From Pseudonocardia kunmingensis (GTDB lineage Bacteria > Actinomycetota > Actinomycetes > Mycobacteriales > Pseudonocardiaceae): DNA of 64,000 bases. The stretch is taken from assembly GCF_006716445.1 (NCBI RefSeq), contig NZ_VFPA01000009.1, positions 62,001 to 126,000 of the forward strand, given 5' to 3'. The notes under the pieces were generated by a model, which was given only the letters and a program-made list of their open reading frames with translations, had not been told where the DNA came from and did no database searches. Position 1 is the first letter of the stretch, and the number at the start of each line of letters is the position of its first letter. Positions 52,444-61,005 of this stretch are shown here, in pieces. Position numbers and translations under genes: made by a program.

Positions 52444-52469
52444 AGGGCCCCGGTCGAAACCGGGGCCCT
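52444..52469 (+). terminator. hairpin terminator between convergent genes
   Basis: AGGGCCCCGGT and ACCGGGGCCCT form a perfect 11-bp stem around CGAA, followed by TT on the plus strand. It can end transcripts of the HNH gene and probably of the opposing gene. Confidence 0.65.
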
Positions 52470-52483
52470 TTGGGATGGGGCGG

Positions 52484-53470
52484 CTATGCGGCAGTGGCGC
52501 TGTCCAGCTTGCGGCAGTCCAGGCACAGTCCGTGTCGGACCTGGCGGATGCTGCCGCACTCGCAAGCGCCGTCGACAGCGGTGGGGGTGGGCGACGGCTG
52601 GGGTGTTGTGGTGGTCTCGGGCAGCGGGTGGGTCTTGACCCACTCGGCGATGAGGGTTTGGCGGCGGGTGTCGCTGCTGGCGCGGCGCCACTCGTTGCGC
52701 AGGATGGCGCGTGCGCTGGGGCCGGTGCGCGCGACGATGAACGCGCATCGGGCGGCGACCGCGTCGGTCAGGGTGTGATGGCGGGGCAGCTCGGGGATGC
52801 CGGGGCGCTTGGACTCTCGGCACTCGCCACACAGGCCGTCGTCACCGTGTCCGGCGCGTACCCGGTTGGTGGTGGCGTCGGCGGATGCGCGTTCGAGCCA
52901 GCAGGAGACGCAGGGCAGGCGGCGCACGTCGGGAACTGCTGCCTTGTCGTAGTCGAGTCCGGACGCGTAGACCTGCGCATCCTGTGCGCGGTCGTCGCGG
53001 TCCTTGAGCTGCGGGCCTTCGGCCACTCCGGCGCGCTCGCGGAAGTAGCGTGCGGCGTGGGCGTTCTGGCGGGCCTGGTGCGGGGTGTGGCGTGCCTTGC
53101 GGCGGCTGCGGTCCACTCGGCGGTGGCTGTTGCGGGGCGCGCGTTCGCTGTTGCGGCCGTAGGGGGGCTCGGCGGGTGCCTCGTTGGTCGGGATGTACTG
53201 GCCGTTGTCCTGCTCGGGTACGCATGCGGCGATGAGGTCGCGGTACTGCGGGGCGGGGGCGCGCTTCCAGGCGTTGCGCATCTTGTCGACGGCGATGGGG
53301 AACGGGTAGTGCTCCAGCGTGGCGGCACACCAGCGGAGGATGCCCAGCGACGAGGCGTCGGCGACGTCGAGGATTTTCGCCATCTGATGCTTGGCCTTGC
53401 GGCTGTCACCGGATTTGACCAGGTCGGCGACGTCGACGAGAGCATCGGAAAGCGTCTCTATCTGCGACAT
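52484..53470 (-). CDS. zinc-finger hypothetical protein
   Basis: This 328-residue protein has a helical N-terminus (DALVDVADLVKSGDSRKAKH) and a basic middle. Two cysteine pairs lie near the centre (LPCVSCWLE and GLCGECRES), and two more at the C-terminus (CECGSIRQVRHGLCLDCRKL). These should form two zinc ribbons. It may bind DNA or RNA, but I do not recognise the family. The ATG at 53470 is clear. Upstream lies a long gene-free, slightly AT-richer region that may hold its promoter. It shares the hairpin cluster at 52.4 kb as a terminator with the HNH gene. Confidence 0.6.
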   Translation of the reverse strand: MSQIETLSDALVDVADLVKSGDSRKAKHQMAKILDVADASSLGILRWCAATLEHYPFPIAVDKMRNAWKRAPAPQYRDLIAACVPEQDNGQYIPTNEAPAEPPYGRNSERAPRNSHRRVDRSRRKARHTPHQARQNAHAARYFRERAGVAEGPQLKDRDDRAQDAQVYASGLDYDKAAVPDVRRLPCVSCWLERASADATTNRVRAGHGDDGLCGECRESKRPGIPELPRHHTLTDAVAARCAFIVARTGPSARAILRNEWRRASSDTRRQTLIAEWVKTHPLPETTTTPQPSPTPTAVDGACECGSIRQVRHGLCLDCRKLDSATAA

Positions 53471-53759
53471 AATGATAGACTCCCTGCGATTTGGGGAAGG
53501 TTCCGGGATTGGCGGTTCCCGTTGGTCTTACAGTTCTCAGGATAGCATCTTTCGAGCCGGTTTCACAAGCCTTGACGACGTGGAGACTCGCTCCTTTCCT
53601 CTAATTTTTCACGACCTTGCAGGCGTCCTACCAGCGGCTTTGGTTGCGCAGCGGCGTGATGATCATGTCAATCGTTTCCTTTCGTTCACTTTGCGGGGCG
53701 CGTTTCCTTGGGTTCGATCGGGGCTCGATCGGTCGTCACCGAACGGGATCGTCTGGGAG

Positions 53760-53916
53760 CGAGGTTCCGTCGCGCATCGGCCGTGCTCTGCATCTGCACA
53801 GGTTCTGCCCCGGTGCAACTCGCCTGCGTCCATAGTGGATTGATGCTCGTGCAGGCGAGTTGCACCGGGGCAGGTTCTGTGCTGACCTCCGGCGGCCGAT
53901 GCGTGGCGGAACCTCG
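53760..53916. repeat. 157-bp two-tier inverted repeat
   Basis: An inner pair of perfect 23-bp arms (53805-53827, starting CTGCCCCGGTGCAACTC, and 53851-53873) faces across a 23-bp centre. An outer pair of 24-bp arms (53760-53783 and 53893-53916, CGAGGTTCCGTCGCGC...) agrees at 22 of 24 positions. The whole can fold into one long hairpin. It could be an origin, a MITE-like element or a recombination site. Confidence 0.75.
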
Positions 53917-54111
53917 CGATCTCGCAACCACCTTGAACCGCAGCCCTCGCTCCCCACCCCCGAGGTTCCGGAGCGTGGAGGCCCCCGGAGGGTTGCTTGT
54001 GGTTCTCGAGGGTCGACGGCAGGTCGCTCGCTCGGACGGCTCGTTCGCGGGGGCATCAACGCCGACGGGCTACCGGTGACCGGTCGGCGTCGGGGAGCTG
54101 GACCGGACGAA

Positions 54112-54143
54112 CGGGCGTGCCCAGCCGAAGCCGGGCACGCCCG
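54112..54143. terminator. 11-bp stem hairpin
   Basis: CGGGCGTGCCC and GGGCACGCCCG pair perfectly around AGCCGAAGCC. No gene ends immediately next to it, so its role is uncertain. Confidence 0.4.
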
Positions 54144-54557
54144 GTGTGCCACGCGCAGTAGCCCGAAGGCTAACCACCGTCACCGGCGGCTCCGCCAAGA
54201 CTGCGCGGACACGTGCGCCGGGCCTCCCAAGGCTCGCAAGGACACCTCTTGCCCGGCGCGAGTTGCAGTGTAGTCACGGGCCCTGTCTGCAGCGTCGTCG
54301 TCGGGCCCGGTGGCGCCCCGGCTGCGCCGTGCGCGCGGCGGGCTCTGCGCATGTGGGGCGGGGGCGAGCCCGTGCGGCGGCAGGTTCTCCGGGGCTCGCG
54401 AGTCGGTGGACGGCCCGCGGCTGGGGGGTTCGGCAAAGTGCGTGGCCGGGCGCTCGGCACGGGGGTTGGTGTGCGCCCGGCCACGGGCGGAGCGGGCTGC
54501 ACCGTCGATGGTGCGACGTGCGCCGCGGGCTCCGTCGAATGGTTCGCTACTGGTGGG

Positions 54558-54923
54558 TCACGTGCAGTCCAGGCCGCACCCCGCACACAGCAGAACGACA
54601 CCGTCGGGTGCATCGAGGTCAGCCTTGTCGGGCACCAGATGGCCGGCGACGTCGAACCAGATCGTCGAGTCCAGCTCGGCGCAGTCCTCCGGTCGTTCGA
54701 ACGGCCAGATCCAGCCCGGTACCTCGATCACGGTGCGGCCGGGCCAGACGAACTCGTGCGCGACGTCGCCGGTGGGGCCGTGGAAGCGGACCAGTTTCTC
54801 GCGTGCCCGCATGGCGGTGTGGTCGAGCCGCGGGCCCTCGTAGGGCGGGAGGCCTCGGGCTGTGGCGTACGCGGCGACGCGCTCGGTGAAGTCGAGCTGG
54901 ATGGTGTCGGGGATCGTCAGCAT
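54558..54923 (-). CDS. hypothetical protein with C-terminal CxxC
   Basis: This 121-residue protein includes TIPDTIQLDFTERVAAYATA, EFVWPGRTVIEVPGWIWPFE and a final VVLLCAGCGLDCT. The terminal C-x2-C-x3-C suggests a bound metal. The composition is that of a real soluble protein. The family is not recognised. It is an isolated leftward gene beside the alpha/beta hydrolase gene, with a 200-bp gap between them that holds no clear gene. Confidence 0.55.
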   Translation of the reverse strand: MLTIPDTIQLDFTERVAAYATARGLPPYEGPRLDHTAMRAREKLVRFHGPTGDVAHEFVWPGRTVIEVPGWIWPFERPEDCAELDSTIWFDVAGHLVPDKADLDAPDGVVLLCAGCGLDCT

Positions 54924-55127
54924 GCCGACCCCGGACGATGGGCGCCAAATTGACTGCCCTGCTGGTGGAGGCGGGGTGGCCAGACGGTGCTGAGCGTGTA
55001 ATGGCTGTCCACGGGATCGGCGTGCAGCACGCGAGGGGCTCGCGCTGCGAGCCCGACGTCGTCGATCACATAACCAGCAAGCCCGGTCTCGCGGAACGGG
55101 GTCGGGACGTGGCCACGGCGGTGCTGC

Positions 55128-56024
55128 TTAGGTCGGCACGGGCTGTGTTCGGGGTTGCAGGCTGTCCGTGATCAGCGCCGCGGTCCGTTCGGCCTGCAGG
55201 ACGAAGCCGACGTGACTGCTCTCCAGGGTGTGCACCGTGAAGGGGTTGCCCGGTGTGAGGGCGTTGGCCTCGGCGATGAGTCGGTCCTGGACGGCGACGG
55301 GTAACGACCGATCGTTCAACAGCCGGATGTAGGTGTGCGGGATCCGTCCCCAGGTCGCGGCGTCGACTCGGGAATCGCCGGTCATGACCGCGAGTGACTC
55401 GTCGGGCTGGAGGGTGTTGAGGAACGAGAGGAATTGTTCGTCGGTGGCCTCAGCCATGACGGCGTCCTTCAGCGCCGCGAGGAGAGCCCGATCGGACGTA
55501 CGGTAGTTCGCCCTGCCCACCCCGAGCTGGGCTGGATCTCCGACGTTGAGGCGAGACAGCCCTCCCGGGTCGTCGATATCGATTTCGCTGACGCTGAACT
55601 CGGCTTCGGACATGTAGGCGATGGGGTTGGGCAACTCGACGCAGGACCAGGCGGAGATGTAGACGAGCCCGTCGACGAGATCAGGTGCACGGTTAGCTGC
55701 AACGCTGATCGTCATTCCGCCGAGGCTGGCTGCGACCAGGACCACGGGCCCGTGCTCGGCGAGGCGCCGCACCGCATGGAGGACGCAGTTGACGTTGTCC
55801 TCAAGGGTCACGTCCGCGAGGGTTGCAGGTTCCTTCGCCCAGGCCTCGAGGTCCTGGGGAGCCTGGTAGGCGACGGGGTACTGGGCGTCCAGTAGCCCGT
55901 GGCCCGGAAGGTCCACCGCATAGGAGCGGGCACCGAGTAGCGCGAGTTCTCGCTGGACCGGAGCCCACAGGAACGAACTGCTCCCCGACCCGTGGACGAG
56001 GACGTAGGTGGGCGCAGGGGGCAT
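55128..56024 (-). CDS. alpha/beta hydrolase
   Basis: This 298-residue hydrolase has the oxyanion-hole motif YVLVHGSGSSSFLW near the N-terminus and a nucleophile elbow VAASLGGMT (serine about residue 100). An aspartate lies in LLNDRSLPV and the histidine in LESSHVGFVLQ. Together they form the Ser-Asp-His triad of the EstA/AB_hydrolase_6 type, which hydrolyses esters or similar bonds of small molecules. The substrate is unknown. Its ATG follows a weak ribosome binding site. It stands alone on the minus strand beside an Nramp relic and is likely an accessory gene. Confidence 0.84.
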   Translation of the reverse strand: MPPAPTYVLVHGSGSSSFLWAPVQRELALLGARSYAVDLPGHGLLDAQYPVAYQAPQDLEAWAKEPATLADVTLEDNVNCVLHAVRRLAEHGPVVLVAASLGGMTISVAANRAPDLVDGLVYISAWSCVELPNPIAYMSEAEFSVSEIDIDDPGGLSRLNVGDPAQLGVGRANYRTSDRALLAALKDAVMAEATDEQFLSFLNTLQPDESLAVMTGDSRVDAATWGRIPHTYIRLLNDRSLPVAVQDRLIAEANALTPGNPFTVHTLESSHVGFVLQAERTAALITDSLQPRTQPVPT

Positions 56025-56069
56025 GTCGTTCCGTTCTCAGCGCGGGTTCTCGGATCTCGACTGACTCGG

Positions 56070-56216
56070 GTTGATCAAACCAGGTTATCTCGCCGTAGAT
56101 GGTGATCCCTACCGCCTCGAGCACGATGACCCACACAAGTGACAACCCGAACCGGGCCCCGGGCACGCCGCTGGTCACGAGGTTGCCGATATCGACGAAA
56201 CCGCCGACGGCGGTGA
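56070..56216 (-). pseudogene. Nramp metal transporter relic
   Basis: A minus-strand frame reads GFVDIGNLVTSGVPGARFGL and SLVWVIVLEAVGITIYGEIT. This matches the first membrane region of Nramp-type Mn/Fe transporters, including the DIGN variant of the metal-binding DPGN motif. Only about 48 codons remain and the frame then runs into unrelated sequence, so it is a relic. Its presence shows a lost metal-transport gene next to the hydrolase. Confidence 0.6.
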
Positions 56217-56301
56217 CTCAGGGGGTCGGCAAAGTCGCGGTGAGTGGGCGCTGAGCTGCGACGACACGCGGTAGGGATGAGGGTGCGGGCACGACCCTGG
56301 G

Positions 56302-56505
56302 TCATGTCTCGGTCGTCAGCGGGTTGGCCTGCACCCAGCCGATGCCGAACCGGTACATGTCCGTCGCGTTCGAGCATGCCCAGTCGCGCAGGAACGCGGT
56401 GACGCGGGCGAGGCCCGCGGTCGTCTCCAGGTTCGCGAACCCGGGGTCGATGTGGAGCAGGATGGTGAACGCGGTCGAGCGATCGAGGTCGCTGGTCGCG
56501 GGCAT
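56302..56505 (-). CDS. small hypothetical protein
   Basis: This 67-residue protein (ATSDLDRSTAFTILLHIDPG, FANLETTAGLARVTAFLRDW, then YRFGIGWVQANPLTTET) starts at an ATG with GGAAGGAG directly upstream. It is soluble, with no metal or membrane motif. The family is unknown. It is the last of the leftward genes below SSB, possibly in the same transcript as the SSB gene, 180 bp away. Confidence 0.6.
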   Translation of the reverse strand: MPATSDLDRSTAFTILLHIDPGFANLETTAGLARVTAFLRDWACSNATDMYRFGIGWVQANPLTTET

Positions 56506-56684
56506 GGTGGCCAGCTCCTTCCGTAAGCAGGTGGCAGGACGGCGTCAGCGGCGGGACGGGCTCGTCAGGCAGGTGTCGCAGATGTCGCGCAGTGAGCCCG
56601 GCATGCCGTGCGACGACGGCGGCAGGGCGGGCCCGACGGGGATCCGGGCCCGCCCTGCTGGGAGCGGGGTCAAGCGGGAGCTGG

Positions 56685-57164
56685 TCAGAACGGTGGCTCG
56701 TCGGCGGTGGCGGGCTGACCGGCGGGCGAGGCCGAGGCCCACGGGTCCTCAGCGGGGTCGCCGCCGAGCCCGCTGTTGCGGCCGGGGCCGGTGGTGGCCG
56801 TCTTGACCTTGTTGACCTTGGCGGTGGCGTAGCGCAGCGAGGCGCCGACCTCGTCGACCTCCAGCTCGACGACGGTGCGCTTCTCGCCCTCGCGGGTCTC
56901 GAAGGACCGCTGCCGCAGTCTGCCGGTGACCATGACGCGCATGCCGCGGGTGAGGGTCTCGACGACGTTCTCGGCGGGCTGGCGCCAGATGTTGCAGCGC
57001 ATGAACAGCGTGTCGCCGTCGCGCCACTCACCGGACTCCCGGTCGAGCGTGCGCGGGGTGGAGGCCACCGTGAAGTTGGCGACTGCGGCCCCGGACGGGG
57101 TGAACCGCAACTCGGGATCGGCGGTGATGTTGCCGATGATGTTGATGACGGTCTCTCCGGCCAT
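56685..57164 (-). CDS. ssb: single-stranded DNA-binding protein
   Basis: This 159-residue protein has the OB-fold SSB sequence NIIGNITADPELRFTPSGAA with VANFTVAS, then WRDGDTLFMRCNIWRQPAEN and VMVTGRLRQRSFETREGEKR, ending in the tip ADEPPF. It coats single-stranded DNA during transfer and replication. The C-terminal tip is short and variant (DEPPF rather than the usual DDDIPF) but keeps the acidic-proline-phenylalanine pattern that recruits partners. The ATG follows GAGGAG. A mobile-element copy of ssb is common on conjugative plasmids. Confidence 0.92.
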   Translation of the reverse strand: MAGETVINIIGNITADPELRFTPSGAAVANFTVASTPRTLDRESGEWRDGDTLFMRCNIWRQPAENVVETLTRGMRVMVTGRLRQRSFETREGEKRTVVELEVDEVGASLRYATAKVNKVKTATTGPGRNSGLGGDPAEDPWASASPAGQPATADEPPF

Positions 57165-57532
57165 GACAGAACTCCTCGTGAGCAATGACCCCAGCGGGGA
57201 TCGATGATCAGGTCCGTCGACAAACCCCCTGGCCTTGACCTCGCCCACCGATGCATTCATCGAGTGGGTTCGGCCCGTGGGGGGCTGTCGATCTGCGGAG
57301 CAGAGATCAGGTCGTGGCAGGGCCCCGGAGGGGGCGGCGGGGGTTCCGGCCCGTGCAGTTGGGGCCGGGTTCATCGGCGCGAACCCTGATGCGACCTGAT
57401 TGGCTTCGAGCGGATCAACAGCTCCCGGACCGGACCTGCTTGCGCCACCCTCCAGACCTGCACCCCCGGGATCGGTCTCCCGGTCGCTGGCCTGGTGTGT
57501 TCGGCCGCGCTGAGGTGAGAAGCGGCCAGGAG
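57165..57532. other. gene-free gap upstream of ssb
   Basis: This 368-bp gap should contain the ssb promoter. No gene or strong repeat was recognised. Confidence 0.45.
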
Positions 57533-58561
57533 TCACGCGGCTCGATCGGACAGTCGTCGGGGGCGCAGTCCACCCCTGTCGAAGCCGGAGCTGATGGCCT
57601 CGGCGGCCTCGTAGGCAGGAATCCGCCGCTGTTGCGCGGCGACGTGTAGTGCCGCGCGGGCCTCCTCGTCGGTGAACTCACCTCCTGCTACGAGCCGCCC
57701 GAGGGCGTAGGCGGTTCGTACGAGGGTGTCGTGCGCGGTGCGGGGTGCGGCGTGGGCGACGGCGGCGGCGACCGTGTCGAGGTAGCGCTGGCGGCGGATG
57801 CCGGACACCGGCGCGCCGCTCTCTGCGGTGCCGCTCACCCCGGTGGCGCCGAGTTCGACCGGGTTCGGTCGGGGCTCGGGCTGGAGTGGTGTGAAGCAGG
57901 TCGCGAGCCAGCCCGGCAGCGGTGCGATCGGTGGGCGCCGCACGACCCTGTAGAGGCCGTCTCGGCGCCGGGAACCTGCCGCGACGATGAACCCGCCGCG
58001 GCCGCGGCTGTCGATGCGCCAGCCGGCTCGGGCGGCGGTGTTGCGCAGCTGGCTGTCGGCGGCGACACGGAAGTACAGGTGCTCGGACGGGCTCGGCGTG
58101 CGGACGGTGTAGGTGTCGCCGGGGTAGTGGTGTCCGGCCTCGGCTGCCAGGCGCGCGAGGACGTCGCGGCCGTGGCGCGCTCCGGCCCACTGTGGCGGTG
58201 CGGGCTCGCCGTGGGCGGGGTCGAGGTCCAGGACGTAGAGGTTGCTGGGGCCGCAGGCGATGCCGACGTTGCTGGCGGGCGATGCGGTCCACCAGTAGCG
58301 GATCAGGTCGGGGTCGACCGTGGCGCGCTGCTCCCAGCCGAGGTGTCCGTCGGCGCACGGCACGGTGCCGGTGCAGTGGCGTTTGCCGTGCAGACACGGC
58401 GTCTTCGAGTGCGGCCACAGCGGGAACACGTGCAGGCCCTGCCGCGCGGCCGCCAGCGCCGCACCCAGCAGACGCGGAGCTGGGCGACGGCGCCGGGAGC
58501 GGCTGCGGCTGGGTCGACCGTGACCGGTTGCCGACGTCCGTGGTGAGTCGGGAAAGGCCAT
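57533..58561 (-). CDS. PrimPol-type primase-polymerase (prim_pol)
   Basis: This 342-residue protein has the archaeo-eukaryotic primase fold of the prim_pol family. Its N-terminal segment ARQGLHVFPLWPHSKTPCLH precedes the catalytic NLYVLDLDPAHG (D112, D114), SEHLYFR (H161) and RIDSRGRGGFIVAAGS (about 183-197). Such enzymes make primers or extend DNA for plasmid and phage replication. It lacks the helicase domain found in longer RepA-like fusions. The cysteines at LHGKRHCTGTVPC may bind zinc. The ATG at 58561 gives a basic leader. It is probably the replication-priming enzyme of this element. Confidence 0.88.
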   Translation of the reverse strand: MAFPDSPRTSATGHGRPSRSRSRRRRPAPRLLGAALAAARQGLHVFPLWPHSKTPCLHGKRHCTGTVPCADGHLGWEQRATVDPDLIRYWWTASPASNVGIACGPSNLYVLDLDPAHGEPAPPQWAGARHGRDVLARLAAEAGHHYPGDTYTVRTPSPSEHLYFRVAADSQLRNTAARAGWRIDSRGRGGFIVAAGSRRRDGLYRVVRRPPIAPLPGWLATCFTPLQPEPRPNPVELGATGVSGTAESGAPVSGIRRQRYLDTVAAAVAHAAPRTAHDTLVRTAYALGRLVAGGEFTDEEARAALHVAAQQRRIPAYEAAEAISSGFDRGGLRPRRLSDRAA

Positions 58562-58735
58562 GTGATCACCTCTGGGTCAGAGTGGCTCGCCGTTTCCCTG
58601 TTCAGGGGCGTTTCGACGACGACGGGGTGTGTCGATGTTGGGGCCGTGGAGAGCGCACGGCGAAGGGTCGGTGGGTGCTCCGGTGCTCTCGGGACGGGCC
58701 TGAGGACGGCGCGGGATGTCCTCGGTGTGTCGGAG

Positions 58736-59227
58736 CTATCCGCGCAGCTCGTGCCGGTAGTGGTCCTCGCCGCGGGTGTCGAGGTCGGCGTAGTCCAGCC
58801 CCAGGGAGTCCGCCAGGTGCCGCAGATCGGCGAGCAGGTCACCGATCGCCGTGGCGGGTGCCTCGTCGTTGCGCGGGCTGAGCAGCCCGGCCCGCACGGC
58901 GAAGGCCAGGGCGGCGAAGGCGGCGAGGCCGGCGCGGCGGCCGTTGTCGTGGCGGGCGCCCGCGGCGGTCCCGTCGTAGCGCATCCTGGCGTCGCCGTCG
59001 TACCAGGCCAGCAGGTCCATCAGTTGACTCAGGGACGCGACCGGATCACCCGGGATCGGCGCCGGGCACTCGGTCTTGTCCGCCGCAGCGGCGGTAGCGG
59101 CCTCGACGGTGGCTGCAGCGCCGGCGGCTGCAGCGGATGTGTCGTGGGGCTGCCAGGCTGCGCCGGTCGAGCGATCGGGCGACGGCCCACCGTGGTCGGA
59201 CCGGATCCGGTTGCCCGGCCTGGCCAT
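58736..59227 (-). CDS. hypothetical protein, helical
   Basis: This 163-residue protein has an Ala-rich first half and a helical C-terminal part (SLSQLMDLLAWYDGDARMRY, GDLLADLRHLADSLGLDYAD). The family is not recognised. The start is either GTG 59230 or ATG 59227, and both overlap the stop of the upstream gene, so the two are coupled. It lies between PrimPol and a phage-type small protein, suggesting a role in element maintenance. Confidence 0.55.
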   Translation of the reverse strand: MARPGNRIRSDHGGPSPDRSTGAAWQPHDTSAAAAGAAATVEAATAAAADKTECPAPIPGDPVASLSQLMDLLAWYDGDARMRYDGTAAGARHDNGRRAGLAAFAALAFAVRAGLLSPRNDEAPATAIGDLLADLRHLADSLGLDYADLDTRGEDHYRHELRG

Positions 59228-59628
59228 CACCGGTAGTCCTCGATCGCCTCGGCGATCGCGGCGAAGGTCATCCGCCGGTCGTCGTTGGCCTGCGACGCGG
59301 GCAGCTCAGGCGCGATGTCGGGGTCGCACGAGTCGAGGCCGGCCCATTCCGCGACCGCGATCGGCAGCGACATGGTCGACTCGTCGCCGGGACGTCCGTA
59401 GATCACGACCGTGACCGGGTTCAGCCCGGGGTGATGGATCAACGCGGTGGTGTGCTCGACCTCGCGGCGGCCGATGATGCCGGCGGCCACGGCCAGTTCG
59501 CATAGCTCGCCGAGACAACAGCGCCGTTCGACACCGTCGGTGTGGATCGCGGCGAGGTGGCTCCTGCCTTGGCGTTGCGGGTTGTCTCGGAGGGTTTGAA
59601 TCCAGTCCTTCTTGATCGTCGGCTCCAT
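59227..59628 (-). CDS. phage/plasmid-type small conserved protein
   Basis: This 133-residue protein has the pattern of a widespread phage and plasmid family: WIQTLRDNPQRQGRSHL, then RRCCLGELCELAVAAGI, LPIAVAEWAGL and MTFAAIAEAIEDYR. The CCLG...LP..V..WAGL...AxIxE order is distinctive, although the family has no known function. The ATG follows AGAAGGAGAG. It is coupled to the downstream helical gene by overlap. Presence here supports a plasmid or ICE origin for the region. Confidence 0.68.
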   Translation of the reverse strand: MEPTIKKDWIQTLRDNPQRQGRSHLAAIHTDGVERRCCLGELCELAVAAGIIGRREVEHTTALIHHPGLNPVTVVIYGRPGDESTMSLPIAVAEWAGLDSCDPDIAPELPASQANDDRRMTFAAIAEAIEDYR

Positions 59629-59787
59629 GCCGATCTCTCCTTCTGCGTGCGGATGGACGAACAGCGGGGGACCCAGGGCGGGCGTTCTCCCACCGGGCTC
59701 GAGGTGGGATGTGGCCGCGGTAGCCCTGCGGCGGGCGTGGCTCCGCCCCGGTCGGTTGGCGACGGCGAGCGGTGCGCGGCGGCTGGA

Positions 59788-60774
59788 TCAGGCCGCCAGC
59801 AGGTCGTAGGTGGCCTGCTTGCGGTGGGCGATGTGGTCGCCGACGAGCACCCGCCGGGCGCGCACGTCGTGGTTCGCGGCGGGGGCGTGGTGGTCGAGGT
59901 ACTCCGTGATGGCCTGCAACGCCGCCCAGCGGGTCCCGCGGATCGGGGCCTGGGTCTGCGCGGAACCCCACAGCGTGGTGAGGGCCTCGGTGCGGCGGTG
60001 GGCGTTGTTGATCGTGCGGATCGAGGCGTCGTCGGTGACCGGCCAGATCTCACGGATCAGGTCGGCGAACTCATGGCTCGACATCGCGGTGCGGATCATC
60101 CGCTGTGCCTGGGCCTCGAACGCGGTGCTGTAGTCGTAGAGCAGCCCGAGCTTGCCGCGGATGTCGGCGACGTTGATCTTGGAGTTGCGGGTGTGCCGGA
60201 TGGCCACGGAGTTGACGCGGCGGGCGATGGCGATGTTGAGCTGGTTCGCGCAGAACGGGCGGAACGGCACGATCATCACCCGGAACGCGCTATCGCCGTC
60301 GTGGGCGTTGAACACCACGAGGTGTAGCTGGAGGGCGTCGACGCCGTCGACGCGCATCAGCTGCGGCAGCTCGATGGTGACGAAGGTCTTGCGTCCGTCC
60401 TCGATGGCGCCGGCGAAGCCGGTGCCGCGGGCGCCGGACTCGGCGACGAGGGCGTCGAGGACGGCGGCGCCGGCCTCGTTCTGGTGCACGCCGTAGGTGC
60501 GGCCCACAGTGGACAGGTAGCGGGTCTGACCGGAGTCGGCGTCGGTGTAGACCAGCATCACCTTGTCCGGATTGGTGAGCGTGGTGACGCCGTGCTCGGT
60601 GAGATCGGTGCCGGACATGTCGAGCTTGCGGATGTTCCACCCGGCCAGCCCGGCGGCGACCAGCGCCTCGTGGGCGCTGCCGGTGCCGGCGACATCGGTG
60701 CCCAGCTGCGCCCAGGCGCTACGGCGGCGGGGATCGGCGGGGGCGAGCATCTCGGTGTTACCCAGAGCGGACAT
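59788..60774 (-). CDS. DUF932 plasmid/phage-type protein
   Basis: This 328-residue protein belongs to the DUF932 (phage/plasmid-like, TIGR03299) family. Visible are ALVAAGLAGWNIRKLDMSGT, YLSTVGRTYGVHQNEA, HLVVFNAHDGDSAFRVMIVP and FRPFCANQLNIAIARRVNSV. Its length is normal. Proteins of this family are encoded on conjugative plasmids and phages and appear in DNA-metabolism regions, but their activity is unproven. It stands on the minus strand with the SSB and PrimPol genes, all probably in the same backbone unit. Confidence 0.85.
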   Translation of the reverse strand: MSALGNTEMLAPADPRRRSAWAQLGTDVAGTGSAHEALVAAGLAGWNIRKLDMSGTDLTEHGVTTLTNPDKVMLVYTDADSGQTRYLSTVGRTYGVHQNEAGAAVLDALVAESGARGTGFAGAIEDGRKTFVTIELPQLMRVDGVDALQLHLVVFNAHDGDSAFRVMIVPFRPFCANQLNIAIARRVNSVAIRHTRNSKINVADIRGKLGLLYDYSTAFEAQAQRMIRTAMSSHEFADLIREIWPVTDDASIRTINNAHRRTEALTTLWGSAQTQAPIRGTRWAALQAITEYLDHHAPAANHDVRARRVLVGDHIAHRKQATYDLLAA

Positions 60775-61005
60775 GGCGACGGGTTCCTCTCGGTGTGCAA
60801 CAGGTGACGAACGGCGGGGTGCGGCGCAGCTGCTGAGCTGCCAGGGCGCAGGCGCATGTGCCCCGCCCGATCAGGAGTGGGCAGGCCGTCGAGCGGCGTG
60901 GTTCCGGAAGGTCGCCACCGGGGCGTAGACCAGCGGCGCCGGTATCGACAAGATGAGCGCCTCCTCTCGGACGTCGAACGGTGAAGAGGCCATGCGGCGC
61001 GGCCT

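Larger units (their letters stand above)
53471..54557. other. 1.1-kb gene-free region with large inverted repeat
   Basis: No supported gene was found. The first 230 bp are less GC-rich than the surroundings and rich in pyrimidine runs, the kind of sequence seen at promoters or origins. Then come the two-tier 157-bp inverted repeat and a further hairpin at 54112. A minus-strand frame of 147 codons at 54170-54613 has a Pro/Arg/Thr-rich composition and overlaps the next real gene, so it is not accepted. Confidence 0.5.

Noticed and set aside
54170..54613. 147-codon minus-strand frame
   Set aside because: Pro/Thr/Arg-rich without structure, and it overlaps the start region and body of the better-supported gene at 54558-54923.
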